The translations under genes and the position numbers were made by a program. Below the pieces are notes generated by a model that saw only the letters and a program-made list of their open reading frames with translations, was not told where the DNA came from and searched no databases. A stretch of 58,030 bases of DNA from an uncultured Verrucomicrobiae bacterium (GTDB lineage: Bacteria; Verrucomicrobiota; Verrucomicrobiia; Limisphaerales; AAA164-E04), in assembly GCA_943788245.1 (NCBI GenBank), contig CALSPN010000040.1, positions 1-58,030 on the forward strand, in the 5' to 3' direction. Shown here piece by piece: positions 10,794-20,389 of the stretch (positions are counted from its first letter, which is position 1; each line of letters opens with the position of its first letter).

Positions 10794-13700
10794 ATGAAAA
10801 ACTGGCATGATCGTTCTTTAAGAATCAACTTTTGTTTTTTGTTCCTATGTATGCACATCACCTGGGTTTTCAGTTTGCTTGGACAGGGGAATTCACAACT
10901 TGATCCATTTGCCGCAGGGGTGAGGACAGCCGAACCATCCAGCCCAGCTCAGGAGAGAGATGCTTTCGAGCTGCCACCAGGCTTTGAAATCGAGCTAATT
11001 GCATCCGAGCCGGATATTTCCAAACCCATGAACATGGCCTTTGACGCAAAAGGGCAACTGTGGGTAACAGATACTTTGGAATACCCTTTTCCCGCTCCCT
11101 TGAATCAGAAGGGCAGGGACAGTATCAAGGTGTTTTCTGATACGGATCAAGATGGGGCATATGACAAGATCACCACCTTTGCTGATGGATTAAACATTCC
11201 GATTGGTTTGTATCCATACAAAAATGGAGTGCTGGTCTGGAGCATCCCGAACCTTTGGTGGTATGAAGACACGGACGGCGACGGAATGGCTGACAGACGA
11301 GAAAAACGTTATGGTCCACTAGGATGGGAACGAGACACGCACGGTATGAATGCCTCTTTCACCAGAGGGTTCGACGGTTGGTTGTATGCTACGCATGGAT
11401 TCAACAATGACACAACGATCATGGGAACCGACGGTTCCAGAGTGGTCATGAATTCTGGTAACACGTATCGTATTCGTCTGGATGGAAGCCGAGTGGAACA
11501 GCATACTTTCGGTCAGGTCAATCCATTCGGCATGTGTCTGGATCCATTGGGGAATTTTTATACAGCAGACTGCCACAGCGCTCCTGTGTATCAGCTTGTA
11601 AGAGGCGCCTATTACCCCAGCTTTGGCAAACCTCATGATGGATTGGGCTTTGCTCCTGCCCTGATGTCTCATGCCCATGAGTCCACTGCTATTTGTGGCA
11701 TCGTTTTTTATGATGATGATCAATGGCCTCTTGAATATCGTGAGAATGTTTTCATTGGTAATGTCATGACCAGCAAGTTGAATCGAGACGCGCTTCTCGC
11801 TGCAGGCTCATCCCGAAAGGCCATTGAGATGCCAGATCTCCTGAAAACCAGAGACCCATGGTTTCGTCCTGTGGACTTGCAGTTAGGGCCGGATGGAGCC
11901 CTGTATATCGCTGACTTTTACAATCGCATCATTGGGCATTATGAAGTTCCGTTGAAACACCCGGGAAGAGATCGCGAGCGCGGTCGCATTTGGAAACTCA
12001 CATACAAAGGAGGGCCTGGTAGGTCAAGCAGAGGGCATGGGTTACCGGACTTCAGTCAAATGGATCATGCTCATATTATTGCCGAGTTAGGACACGCCAA
12101 CATCACCCGAAGAATGCTGGCTACACACTATGCGGTGGATTCGGAAGACGAACAGTTGATCAGGCGCATACGCCGACTACTGAACCGAGGTGACCTTGAA
12201 AACTGGAAACAGCGGGTGCATGCATTATGGGTTACGGAGCGCTCAGGGTTACTGAGCGATGCTATTCTTGGGGACGTGGTGCATGATGAGGCCATGGAGG
12301 TTCGAACCCATGCCATGCATCTGCTTGCGGAGCGCAAAGATTGGAACAAGACTCAGCAAAACTGGGTTCTCCTTGCACTGCATGATGATCATCCTAATGT
12401 GCAGCGAGCGGCGGCAAACGCCCTGAGCCTTCACCCGAATGAAAACCACATACGCCCATTGATCAAAGCCAGAGAAACGACACCAGATAATGACCCTCAA
12501 TGGCTGCATGGGATGCGATTGGCCTTACGTAATCAACTGCGCGATGAGGATTCCTGGCACAGCCTCATGGGATACGATTTCAGTGAAATAGACGCAGAGC
12601 GTATAGCAGATGTTGCTATTGCTGTTCACTCAGAAAGTGCAGGTGACTTTCTGGTTTGGCTGGCTTCGAGATATCCAGTGAAAGAAGCTTCCCTCTTAAA
12701 ATCTTTCAGGCATGCGGCTCGGTATGCTTCCAGAGAGCAATTGAATAATCTGGCGCATTTGGTACCTCGTAAATTCCCGAATAAATCAGAATTACAACTG
12801 GAACTTTTTCAATCAGTTAGACAGGGGTTGCTCGAGCGAGGTGAAGAGATGTCACCTTCTATTCGAAATTGGGGAAGCCAAATGGTGAGGCGGATCATGC
12901 AGGAAAATATTACAAGCGGAGAAACTTGGTCCCATCATCCCATTGATGGATTGAAAAACACTCCCAACCCCTGGTTTTTGCAAGTAAGGTCATCAGCTGA
13001 CGGGGATCGTGATGCAACATTTATCTGTAGTCTTCCAGCTGGAGGTGAATCCTATACCGGCATACTCAGATCTCCCACCTTCAAGTGTCCAGAGCAAATG
13101 AGTTTTTACCTTGCTGGACACGATGGTTATCCTGACAAACCGCGTCAAAAGAAGAATGGACTCAGGCTTGTTGATTCAATATCTGGAGAGGTATTGCAGG
13201 AAGTATATGCTCCCAGAAATGACACCGCTCAACCCTGCACCTGGAACTTGCTCGAATTCACTGGCAGGAATGTTTTTCTGGAAATCGTTGATGCTGATGA
13301 AGGGGCCGCTTATGCATGGCTTGCATTAGGTCGGTTAGAGCCAGAAGTAATTTCCTTTCCTGAACTGTCGCCAAATGAAGCAGGCCTGCGACTGATATCC
13401 GCTGCACAACTCGCTGGGGAACTTGAGTTGAATCAATACATACCCAAGCTCAAGCAATGGATCATCGGGCCAGTTCCCGATGCGTCCGTTTCAATTGCCG
13501 CAGCCAAGGCATTATCAAGATTGGACCAAGCAAATCTGCCTACCCGTCTAGCCGAGTTCCTTCAGCACTCTGAAAAATTGGGCACAGCGATTACCGCTTT
13601 ACGGAAAGCCATGATCGCAGAGACGCACACTGCTCAGAGAGCACTGCTCGGTGAAATGGTTGGGACCCTTCCTCTGAGATATCAGCAGGAAGTCATGAAC

Positions 13701-14339
13701 TTATTGAGCAACCAGGCCACCTCCACGGGCTGGCTAGTGACGCAAATCAAAGAAGGTCGCCTTTCTCCACTCACCCTTCGCAATCAGGTCGCATACAATA
13801 AAATGGAATCCGTCGTAAGCGGGGATGTGAAAACTTTACTGAAAGAATTGAAAGATAGCCTTCCGGCTCCGGATCATTTGTTGCAGGACCTGATCGACCG
13901 ACGCTCAGAGGGGTTTGATTTCCAGAACGCCAATTTGACTAATGGACGTGCGTTATTTGAGTTAGCCTGCTCACAATGTCACCAGATTGCAGGTGAAGGA
14001 GCTTTGATTGGCCCTCAATTGGATGGCGTCGCCAGCAGGGGAGTGGCAAGATTAATCGAAGATATCCTCGCTCCGAGCAGAAACATGGACCCTGCTTTTC
14101 AGGTATACCTAATCACATTGGCTGATGGTGAAGTCATGTCGGGAATGCCAAGAAGAGAGCAGGGGAACGCGTTTGTTTTGGCCGATGCTTCCGGTCAGGA
14201 ATTAACAGTCAATCTCTCCGATGTTCGAACTCGAAAACAGGTGTCTCAATCACTCATGCCAGATAATTTTGATGAATTATTCGATGACCAGCAATTCACC
14301 GATCTGGTAGGATTCTTGCTGCAAAGGACATCTCACTGA
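10794..14339 (+). CDS. PVC-type membrane-bound dehydrogenase with HEAT repeats and cytochrome c domain
   Basis: An 1181-residue exported protein from ATG 10794, giving a basic start and the hydrophobic signal INFCFLFLCMHITWVFSLL. A GTG at 10752 would extend it by 14 residues. Order of domains: a beta-propeller dehydrogenase-like part (about 40-410, beginning AFELPPGFEIELIASEPDISKP), HEAT-like helical repeats (about 420-560), a probable beta-sandwich segment (about 735-860, TFICSLPAGGESYTGILRS), more helical repeats, and a C-terminal heme c domain with C1059-S-Q-C-H1063. This is the arrangement of the PVC family with TIGR02604/TIGR02603-like ends. Such proteins are thought to oxidise sugars or other organics in the periplasm and pass electrons to the covalent heme. 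A second family member is at 28433-31066. Confidence 0.88.
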   Translation: MKNWHDRSLRINFCFLFLCMHITWVFSLLGQGNSQLDPFAAGVRTAEPSSPAQERDAFELPPGFEIELIASEPDISKPMNMAFDAKGQLWVTDTLEYPFPAPLNQKGRDSIKVFSDTDQDGAYDKITTFADGLNIPIGLYPYKNGVLVWSIPNLWWYEDTDGDGMADRREKRYGPLGWERDTHGMNASFTRGFDGWLYATHGFNNDTTIMGTDGSRVVMNSGNTYRIRLDGSRVEQHTFGQVNPFGMCLDPLGNFYTADCHSAPVYQLVRGAYYPSFGKPHDGLGFAPALMSHAHESTAICGIVFYDDDQWPLEYRENVFIGNVMTSKLNRDALLAAGSSRKAIEMPDLLKTRDPWFRPVDLQLGPDGALYIADFYNRIIGHYEVPLKHPGRDRERGRIWKLTYKGGPGRSSRGHGLPDFSQMDHAHIIAELGHANITRRMLATHYAVDSEDEQLIRRIRRLLNRGDLENWKQRVHALWVTERSGLLSDAILGDVVHDEAMEVRTHAMHLLAERKDWNKTQQNWVLLALHDDHPNVQRAAANALSLHPNENHIRPLIKARETTPDNDPQWLHGMRLALRNQLRDEDSWHSLMGYDFSEIDAERIADVAIAVHSESAGDFLVWLASRYPVKEASLLKSFRHAARYASREQLNNLAHLVPRKFPNKSELQLELFQSVRQGLLERGEEMSPSIRNWGSQMVRRIMQENITSGETWSHHPIDGLKNTPNPWFLQVRSSADGDRDATFICSLPAGGESYTGILRSPTFKCPEQMSFYLAGHDGYPDKPRQKKNGLRLVDSISGEVLQEVYAPRNDTAQPCTWNLLEFTGRNVFLEIVDADEGAAYAWLALGRLEPEVISFPELSPNEAGLRLISAAQLAGELELNQYIPKLKQWIIGPVPDASVSIAAAKALSRLDQANLPTRLAEFLQHSEKLGTAITALRKAMIAETHTAQRALLGEMVGTLPLRYQQEVMNLLSNQATSTGWLVTQIKEGRLSPLTLRNQVAYNKMESVVSGDVKTLLKELKDSLPAPDHLLQDLIDRRSEGFDFQNANLTNGRALFELACSQCHQIAGEGALIGPQLDGVASRGVARLIEDILAPSRNMDPAFQVYLITLADGEVMSGMPRREQGNAFVLADASGQELTVNLSDVRTRKQVSQSLMPDNFDELFDDQQFTDLVGFLLQRTSH

Positions 14340-14425
14340 GGATGTTTGGCAAACTAAAAAGCGTGATTAAAAACCCGGCAATTTAGCTCAATCCTCTTTC
14401 ATAATAGTTTTTCCACCTATCACAT

Positions 14426-15856
14426 ATGACATTTAAATATTACATATTAGCGCTCATTATTGGTTTTATTGGCAAGTTTTTCTCTTCACCGCTGCAAGCA
14501 CAAATGTTGTCAGTGAAAATTCAAACGCAAGGCCATCAGGCAATAAAGTTGAACTGGCTCGATTCAGACAGCTCTTTCACATACGCGGTAGAGTATCGAG
14601 ATTCCCTTGAGGAAGATGACTGGAAATTATTGCCACGAGCGGGAGGCTGGCCCGCCCGTATCTTCACCTTTGAAGATACCCTGAAAGAAGGAACAGGGAG
14701 TAGATTTTACCGTGTCATTGCTTCTTCAATGACCCAGGATGCTGATAGAGGTAAATTGATTTCCTGGGAACTTGTCGACGAGCTGAGCGCATTTCAGCTC
14801 AATTTTGGGTTAGCATTATCCGGTATTGATTCCTTTATTGCTGAGCAAGGGGTAAAAATCTACAAATTGACATATGAGACTATCGACGTTCATGGAAGAG
14901 TGACAATGGCTTCAGGACAAGTGGCATTTCCCGAAAACAAAAACGAGGCCTTGCCCCTTGCATCCTACCAGCATGGAACGGTCATCAACACTGACGAAGT
15001 ACCGTCTAGGTTCTCATTCAGTAATCAGGAATCGATTGTAGCCCCAATCATGGCGTCCAATGGGTATATCGGGATTGCGCCAGATTACCTTGGCTTGGGA
15101 GATTCAAGCGGCCTGCATCCTTTCATCCTGGCCAAACCAACAGCCACAAGTGTGGTGGATATGACAAGAGCAGCAAAATCGCTTGCGCAGAAGAAAGACT
15201 ACATGATTTCGGATAAACTCTTTCTCTTTGGTTATTCCGAAGGCGGATATGCCACGATGGTTACTCATCAGGAGATGGAGCGTTACCACGCGGAAGAGTT
15301 TTCTGTGACGGCATCAGCCCCCATGGCTGGTCCTTACAATGTCTCAGGTATCTTGATTGATACCATGCTCGGTGATCGATCCTACTCAAATCCTTTCCAT
15401 CTGGCTTATCTCATCCTGTCATATCATGACGCCTATGGTTTGTTTGAAAATGCTTCAGAAATTTTCTCTAAGAATTTTTCTCCGAGAGTCGAGGATTACT
15501 TAAATGGTGTTTCCAGTTTGGAATCACTTAGTTCGGGATTACCTAAGGTCCCGTTGCAGATGTTGAATCCGGATTTCGTCGAAGAGTTTTCAGGTAATCC
15601 CGGTCATCCTTTCCGTTTGCTTCTCCAGCAGAATGATATTTTCCAGTGGGCGCCACAAGCACCCATTCGCCTGATTCACTGTTCGGGAGATTTGACGATT
15701 CCTTTCGAAAATTCGCAACTGGTATTCGATCACATCAAACAGATGGGAAATGATCAGGTTGAACTCATCAACCCATCAACGACAGGGGATCATTCTCAAT
15801 GCATATTGCCTGCGCTGGCAAGGGCCAAGGAGTTATTTGACGCAATGAAAGAGTAG
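14426..15856 (+). CDS. Secreted alpha/beta hydrolase (lipase/esterase-like)
   Basis: The 476-residue protein has a signal peptide (residues 1-25, cut near LQAQ). Residues about 28-98 form a small beta module ending GSRFYRVIAS, the same kind of module that closes exported verrucomicrobial proteins such as the one at 1-4108; here it is at the N-terminus. The hydrolase part shows YQHGTV, DYLGLGDS and the nucleophile elbow G269-Y-S271-E-G273, with a likely Asp near LIHCSGDLTIP (about 414-424) and the likely His in TTGDHSQC. It resembles secreted lipases that degrade esters in several phyla. The substrate is unknown. It lies 86 bases after the PVC dehydrogenase gene on the same strand. Confidence 0.82.
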   Translation: MTFKYYILALIIGFIGKFFSSPLQAQMLSVKIQTQGHQAIKLNWLDSDSSFTYAVEYRDSLEEDDWKLLPRAGGWPARIFTFEDTLKEGTGSRFYRVIASSMTQDADRGKLISWELVDELSAFQLNFGLALSGIDSFIAEQGVKIYKLTYETIDVHGRVTMASGQVAFPENKNEALPLASYQHGTVINTDEVPSRFSFSNQESIVAPIMASNGYIGIAPDYLGLGDSSGLHPFILAKPTATSVVDMTRAAKSLAQKKDYMISDKLFLFGYSEGGYATMVTHQEMERYHAEEFSVTASAPMAGPYNVSGILIDTMLGDRSYSNPFHLAYLILSYHDAYGLFENASEIFSKNFSPRVEDYLNGVSSLESLSSGLPKVPLQMLNPDFVEEFSGNPGHPFRLLLQQNDIFQWAPQAPIRLIHCSGDLTIPFENSQLVFDHIKQMGNDQVELINPSTTGDHSQCILPALARAKELFDAMKE

Positions 15857-15951
15857 GGGGGGCAATGTTTTACTGACTGTCGTCGTTGATTCAGCTTGCT
15901 GTTGAATTTACTTAGAAAGCTTTTTTCAATGCCGGATTCCTTTACCAGCAT

Positions 15952-16224
15952 TTACTCAGTTTCAGAATCTTCGGGAGGCAATTCAGAGTATGTTTCGCAC
16001 ATTTGCTGCAGGACCTGACTGAAATCATCCAGCCCAGTTGCAGGTAATATAATCGTATCTCTGCGGCCCCCAACATCTTCAGTAATCCTGAGAAATCGGC
16101 CTCTGGGATTTTCCTTTAAAGTGAAAATGAATGTTTTTCGTTCTACCTGAATTTTTTCAGTCCGAAGGGTGTCTTCGTTGTTATTTGGCTTACCACCGTA
16201 AGATGGTTTATCGTTAGAGTTCAT
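15952..16224 (-). CDS. Pur-alpha-like DUF3276 nucleic-acid-binding protein
   Basis: A 90-residue protein made of one PUR-type repeat: KIQVERKTFIFTLKENPRGR, then FLRITEDVGGRRDTIILP and a C-terminal helix with LDDFSQVLQQM. Bacterial Pur proteins of this size dimerise to form the PUR fold, which binds single-stranded DNA or RNA; this is family knowledge from spirochaete and Bacteroidota relatives. The N-terminal 20 residues are polar and probably disordered, and the C-terminus is acidic (PPEDSETE). It stands alone, 71 bases from the next minus-strand frame. The role in this organism is unknown. Confidence 0.82.
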   Translation of the reverse strand: MNSNDKPSYGGKPNNNEDTLRTEKIQVERKTFIFTLKENPRGRFLRITEDVGGRRDTIILPATGLDDFSQVLQQMCETYSELPPEDSETE

Positions 16225-16295
16225 AATAATCCTACAAAATTACACTGAAAACCGTAGCTGGGATAAACTAAATTTCATGGAGTGCGTCGGTTTTG

Positions 16296-16820
16296 TCAAC
16301 CGCGAAATTGTTGGGTCCGTAATTCCCTGTAACCATTAGCTCCATTTGAAACATTCAGAAGATGAGAAAAGGATCCACCAAGAATGATGAGATGCAGGAA
16401 ATAAAAGCCTGTTTTCCAAGTGCGATATGCCTTTGATCCTTGCCTTTGCTCCTCGTTACTTGCTCCGGCTTGATGTGCTTTGAGGTGATGTTTTTGCATC
16501 ATCGGATAAATATTCCACTTGATTAGTGCAGATATAATGATCAGAAAAATTAAAACACCGATCCGGAGACGGAAAATAGGACGGCCTTGATACCATTGGA
16601 TCGCACAGAGTTGAAGTAAAGCTACCAATGCACAAATCAATATCAAATCGATGTAATGTTTAAGCAATACGTGCATCGCTGCTGCTGCAAATGGCTCCGG
16701 AATCAATTCAACCATTTCCGGAGACTGAAACCCTGATCGAATACAAATCAAAAACAGAAGCGTCGCACCAAACCAAAGGGCCGCATTGGCGATTCCTATG
16801 ATACGTAAGAGTGGTAACAC
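16296..16820 (-). CDS. Membrane protein with four predicted helices (DUF4149-like)
   Basis: This 174-residue protein has four hydrophobic segments at about residues 5-27, 56-78, 84-104 and 148-168, with a charged loop (MMQKHHLKAHQAG and EEQRQGSKAYRTW) between the third and fourth. The topology and the WxxH/YP pattern in helix three resemble DUF4149-type proteins, but the match is loose. No catalytic motif is visible. It lies between the Pur-family gene and the radical SAM gene on the same strand; gaps of 71 and 191 bases leave co-transcription uncertain. Confidence 0.6.
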   Translation of the reverse strand: MLPLLRIIGIANAALWFGATLLFLICIRSGFQSPEMVELIPEPFAAAAMHVLLKHYIDLILICALVALLQLCAIQWYQGRPIFRLRIGVLIFLIIISALIKWNIYPMMQKHHLKAHQAGASNEEQRQGSKAYRTWKTGFYFLHLIILGGSFSHLLNVSNGANGYRELRTQQFRG

Positions 16821-17011
16821 AACTCAAAGCATAGATAAGACTGCCACCGAGACAAGAAACCTTTTTGATTGCCTGTTGAATAAAAACGCGACCACCGGCA
16901 AGGCAGGACATCTTAAAACCCTCTTTTATTAAACATAACAAATATTGTGCGAAGAAACAGTATTAGTGGGGGTTTTGGCACCGCTCAATTGGAATTTGCA
17001 TTTAAGAAAAT

Positions 17012-18568
17012 TCAGCCGGTCTTCTGGTGCATTTTCTGTCTTTTTTGGTGAGCATGCGTTTTCTGATCAGAAATTCCAGTGTCTTCCGACTCCAGTGTTT
17101 CCAGATAAGGGCGCAAAACAATCGGGCGGTCATTCCTCCCACCGTGTTGATAATCCTCCCATAAAGACTTCGCTGCACGTTCAGGTTTGATCGAAGCAAA
17201 TTCAACCAAGTAACCGAAGACGCATTCCAGAAGTTTTGTTAAGGCAATTCCGTGCCTGCGACCGGTTGTGCGATAGAGCCAATCGCTGAATTTCAAAAAA
17301 CTATCAAAAGGGTCTTGCGATTTTTCCCAGATCAATTGAACCGACTGCATAAAATTTCCACTGTTGCCGACCAGATCCCAGTACCTTGCAAATCGTTTCA
17401 CTCGTTGCAAATCTGCAAAGGATATGTCTTTTGTGTTCAAAACTTCATAGGGCGGGCAATCATCATATGACATTTCAAATGCGGCTTCGTGCCGCACAAT
17501 GGGCGTTCCACGTAATCGCTTCAAGATTCCGATTTGAATTTCCTGCGGGTTTAAATGAATCAATCGATTAAATCCCTCGCCAAAGGATTGCAGATTTTCA
17601 CCCGGTAATCCTGCGATTAAATCTACGTGCAAGTGCACACCCGTCTGGTTGCGCAGAAATCTCAAATTATCTTCAAGTTTTTCCAGATTTTGTCGCCGAC
17701 TGATGTTATTCGAAACTTCTGTGTTAAAGGATTGGATACCAATTTCAAACTGGATACTACCCTCCGGGAATTTGGCAATGATTTCCCTCAAGGGCTCAGG
17801 CAATCGATCTGGAATCATTTCGAAATGAAGAAATAATCCAGGTTCCATTCGCTCGAGGAAAAAATGGAGTATCGCTTTGCCTGTCTTGATGTTCAGATTG
17901 AAAGTTCGATCAACAAATTTAAAATGACGCAATCCTCGCTGGAATAGTTGATCCATGGATTGCAGGAAGGGATCAATGGGGAACGCTCTGACAGGCACAT
18001 CCAGCGAGGAAAGACAAAATTCGCAAGTGAATGGACAACCCCGAGATGCTTCTACATAGACAATTCGGTTTTGAAGATCTGCTGAAGCGTATAAATCATA
18101 AGGATGATGAATGCTTTTAACATCAGGGATGGTCGCGTGTATCACCTTTTTTTGAGACAAACGACCAGCTTCCGGTTCAATGAGCAGGTCTTTGCACAAA
18201 TCATAAAAGGCCAAGTCAGCTTCACCCGTTATAAGGTAATCAACCTGCTTGAGCCATTCCTGTTCCGAGTGTTCATAGCTAACTTCAGGTCCACCTACGA
18301 TGATTTTTAAATCTGGTTTCAGTTTCCTGAGGATTGACACCAATTTGGAGGTTGGCTCAACATTCCAGATATAAATACCGAAGCCAAGAATTGTTGGTGA
18401 TTTGTCTAATATACTTTCCGCGATGTCATTAATTTTCTGATTGATGTCAAACTCAAGTATGCTGGTTCGTTCGGCAAGCTCCTGCATATTTGCCTGCAGA
18501 TACCGTAGCCCAAAAGATGCGTGAATATACTTCGCATTAAGCGTGACTAAAATGATTTTGGAATGCAT
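17012..18568 (-). CDS. B12-binding-domain radical SAM protein (DUF4080 type)
   Basis: A 518-residue cytoplasmic enzyme. Residues 1-135 form a cobalamin-binding-like Rossmann domain (ILVTLNAKYIHASFGLRYL; IIVGGPEVSYE), then the radical SAM core begins with C178-P-F-T-C182-E-F-C185, the CxxxCxxC motif for the 4Fe-4S cluster that cleaves S-adenosylmethionine. Residues about 255-330 include the GIQSFN and DLIAGLPGE segments of radical SAM barrels. The C-terminal part (about 380-490) matches the DUF4080 extension in style. Whether it binds cobalamin is unclear because the DxHxxG signature is absent. The reaction is unknown for this subgroup. Start at ATG 18568. Confidence 0.85.
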   Translation of the reverse strand: MHSKIILVTLNAKYIHASFGLRYLQANMQELAERTSILEFDINQKINDIAESILDKSPTILGFGIYIWNVEPTSKLVSILRKLKPDLKIIVGGPEVSYEHSEQEWLKQVDYLITGEADLAFYDLCKDLLIEPEAGRLSQKKVIHATIPDVKSIHHPYDLYASADLQNRIVYVEASRGCPFTCEFCLSSLDVPVRAFPIDPFLQSMDQLFQRGLRHFKFVDRTFNLNIKTGKAILHFFLERMEPGLFLHFEMIPDRLPEPLREIIAKFPEGSIQFEIGIQSFNTEVSNNISRRQNLEKLEDNLRFLRNQTGVHLHVDLIAGLPGENLQSFGEGFNRLIHLNPQEIQIGILKRLRGTPIVRHEAAFEMSYDDCPPYEVLNTKDISFADLQRVKRFARYWDLVGNSGNFMQSVQLIWEKSQDPFDSFLKFSDWLYRTTGRRHGIALTKLLECVFGYLVEFASIKPERAAKSLWEDYQHGGRNDRPIVLRPYLETLESEDTGISDQKTHAHQKRQKMHQKTG

Positions 18569-18661
18569 TCAGAGAAGAAATAAAGAGTGCGATAAAAACA
18601 CGTCAGTCATTTTAACGCAATTACTCTAACTGACAAAAAAACGTGTTTTGTTACTATGAAT

Positions 18662-20170
18662 CTAAACCTTACCTTGCTTTCTCCAGCGATATAATGTGGT
18701 AGGATGAATCCCCAGTTGCGCAGCGACCCAACCAAGGTTTTGGTCCGATTGAGCAAGAAGGTCTCTGGCTAAAGCCATTTTTTGCTTTGGAGACAGTGCT
18801 GGTGGCGTTGACCAATAGGGTTGTTGTTGATTTTGCCCGGGAAGCTGAAATTGTCCTGCTCCGTATGAGGACTCCCCTGCTCCACTTCCATTTGGCATCC
18901 CATAAGCATTCGGGGCAGGTTGTCGGGTAAATGGATTCGACTGAGGTGTCATCTCATTGAGGCCGGTGGGCAAGACCGATTCCATCCCGGGATGAGATCC
19001 TCCTGGGTTCTGTTGTGTTGGGGTTGTCATGGAAGAATATGAAACTGGTTTCTCCCACCAGGCAGTTCTAAGGATAGGTCCATCATGCAAGACCACCATG
19101 CGGTCAATGTGACTTTTTAATTCACGCACATTTCCGGGCCAGTGATAATCCTGGAATTCTTGAACTAACTCAGGCTCGATACTATCGAAGTGCTTACCGA
19201 ATCGCTCGCTTGCCATGTCAAGAAACAGCCTCACGAATTGTGGCACATCGTCGTTGTGCATTCTCAATGGTGGAACGCGCAATGTAATTTCAGAGAGCCT
19301 GAAGTATAAATCCGTCCTGAAATTCTGGCGTTCCGTTTCGTTATCCAAATTCCTGTTGGTTGCAGAGATCACACGCAAATCTACTGAAAAGTCCTCGGAC
19401 CCACCAATTTTGCGTGCCTTTCTAGTTTCCAGGAATCGTAGAAGTTTGGGCTGAAGCCCCATGTCGAGCTCGCCTACTTCGTCAAGGAAAAGTGTACCTC
19501 CATTGGCTTGCTGAACGAGCCCTTTTCGAGTTTTCAATGCTCCGGTGTAAGAACCTTTTTCTGCACCAAACAGCTCAGCTTCGATGAGGTCTTTCGGTAT
19601 TGCGGCACAATTCACCGCTACAAAAGGTTCTCTGCCGCTACTGGAATGAAGCGCTTGGGCCACGCGTTCTTTTCCAACTCCGGATTCACCTAATATCAGA
19701 ACCGTTGCATCGGTAGGCCCCAGACGCTCAATCCCCTGACGAAGGTTTTGCATTGCATGGGATTCACCTACCAGAATATCCTTCGATTCCAAGGGTTTAC
19801 CGCCGTAAATCTGGATCCACAATTGTTGAGACTCCCCTGCTTTACGAACGGCTGATTTCCATCGATTCACGTCATCCTCGAGGTCCAATACGTCGTAGGC
19901 ACCGTCGCGCATGGCGTTTACGGCTTCCAGAGTCCCCATTTTATAACCAAAGACGATGTAATTCCGGCTCGTTTGACTGAGTCGAACGCGGATTTTTGGC
20001 CAGGAAGATTCTTTGGTCGCTTGATGCGGAACCATGTAAACACTGTCATGGGTATTATGGCTCAGTTCCTTGATATTATCAGTTTCAAAAAACTGGCACC
20101 GATATCCCAGCGAAGTGACCCACGTCTCGGCTTTTCTGGAGTCCAAGTGAATTAGTAATTGAATGATCAT
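18662..20170 (-). CDS. Sigma-54-dependent transcriptional activator with degenerate receiver
   Basis: The start is placed at ATG 20170 (502 residues); an upstream in-frame ATG at 20230 adds 20 unlikely residues. Counting from 20230, residues about 21-130 look like a response-regulator receiver domain without a recognisable phospho-acceptor Asp. The AAA+ domain has Walker A GESGVGKE (181-188), the sigma-54 contact loop as GSYTGA (226-231, canonical GAFTGA), Walker B TLFLDEVGE (246-254) and WPGNVREL (364-371). A long Gly/Pro/Gln/Asn-rich linker (400-475) leads to a Fis-type helix-turn-helix (484-519, AAQLGIHPTTLYRWRKQG). It should open sigma-54 promoters. Its targets are unknown. A perfect inverted repeat lies about 50 bases upstream. 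Confidence 0.9.
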   Translation of the reverse strand: MIIQLLIHLDSRKAETWVTSLGYRCQFFETDNIKELSHNTHDSVYMVPHQATKESSWPKIRVRLSQTSRNYIVFGYKMGTLEAVNAMRDGAYDVLDLEDDVNRWKSAVRKAGESQQLWIQIYGGKPLESKDILVGESHAMQNLRQGIERLGPTDATVLILGESGVGKERVAQALHSSSGREPFVAVNCAAIPKDLIEAELFGAEKGSYTGALKTRKGLVQQANGGTLFLDEVGELDMGLQPKLLRFLETRKARKIGGSEDFSVDLRVISATNRNLDNETERQNFRTDLYFRLSEITLRVPPLRMHNDDVPQFVRLFLDMASERFGKHFDSIEPELVQEFQDYHWPGNVRELKSHIDRMVVLHDGPILRTAWWEKPVSYSSMTTPTQQNPGGSHPGMESVLPTGLNEMTPQSNPFTRQPAPNAYGMPNGSGAGESSYGAGQFQLPGQNQQQPYWSTPPALSPKQKMALARDLLAQSDQNLGWVAAQLGIHPTTLYRWRKQGKV

Positions 20171-20220
20171 TCGCTTATAAAGCCCAAGAAGCACACAAAA
20201 CGTTGTTTTTTGCAATGAAA

Positions 20221-20271
20221 AACAATGCAAACGCTTGAATTCAGGTATTGGATACCGACATTTGCATTGTT
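20221..20271. repeat. 11-base inverted repeat upstream of the sigma-54 activator
   Basis: AACAATGCAAA at 20221-20231 and its exact reverse complement at 20261-20271 flank a 29-base spacer. Inside the spacer is a second palindrome, GGTAT-TGG-ATACC (20244-20256). The site lies 51 bases upstream of the chosen start of the activator gene. Two arms about four helical turns apart could bind a dimeric regulator, possibly the activator itself; this is inference. No sigma-54 promoter of the GG-N10-GC type was seen beside it. Confidence 0.5.
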
Positions 20272-20389
20272 CTGTTTTTTATCACATGACCACTTTTGAA
20301 GTATCAGGAAAATCAATTAGGGATAATTTAACCTAATAATGAATTGAGATTGATGTTCGCATTCGCCATTCATGGACTGTCCGTCCCGT

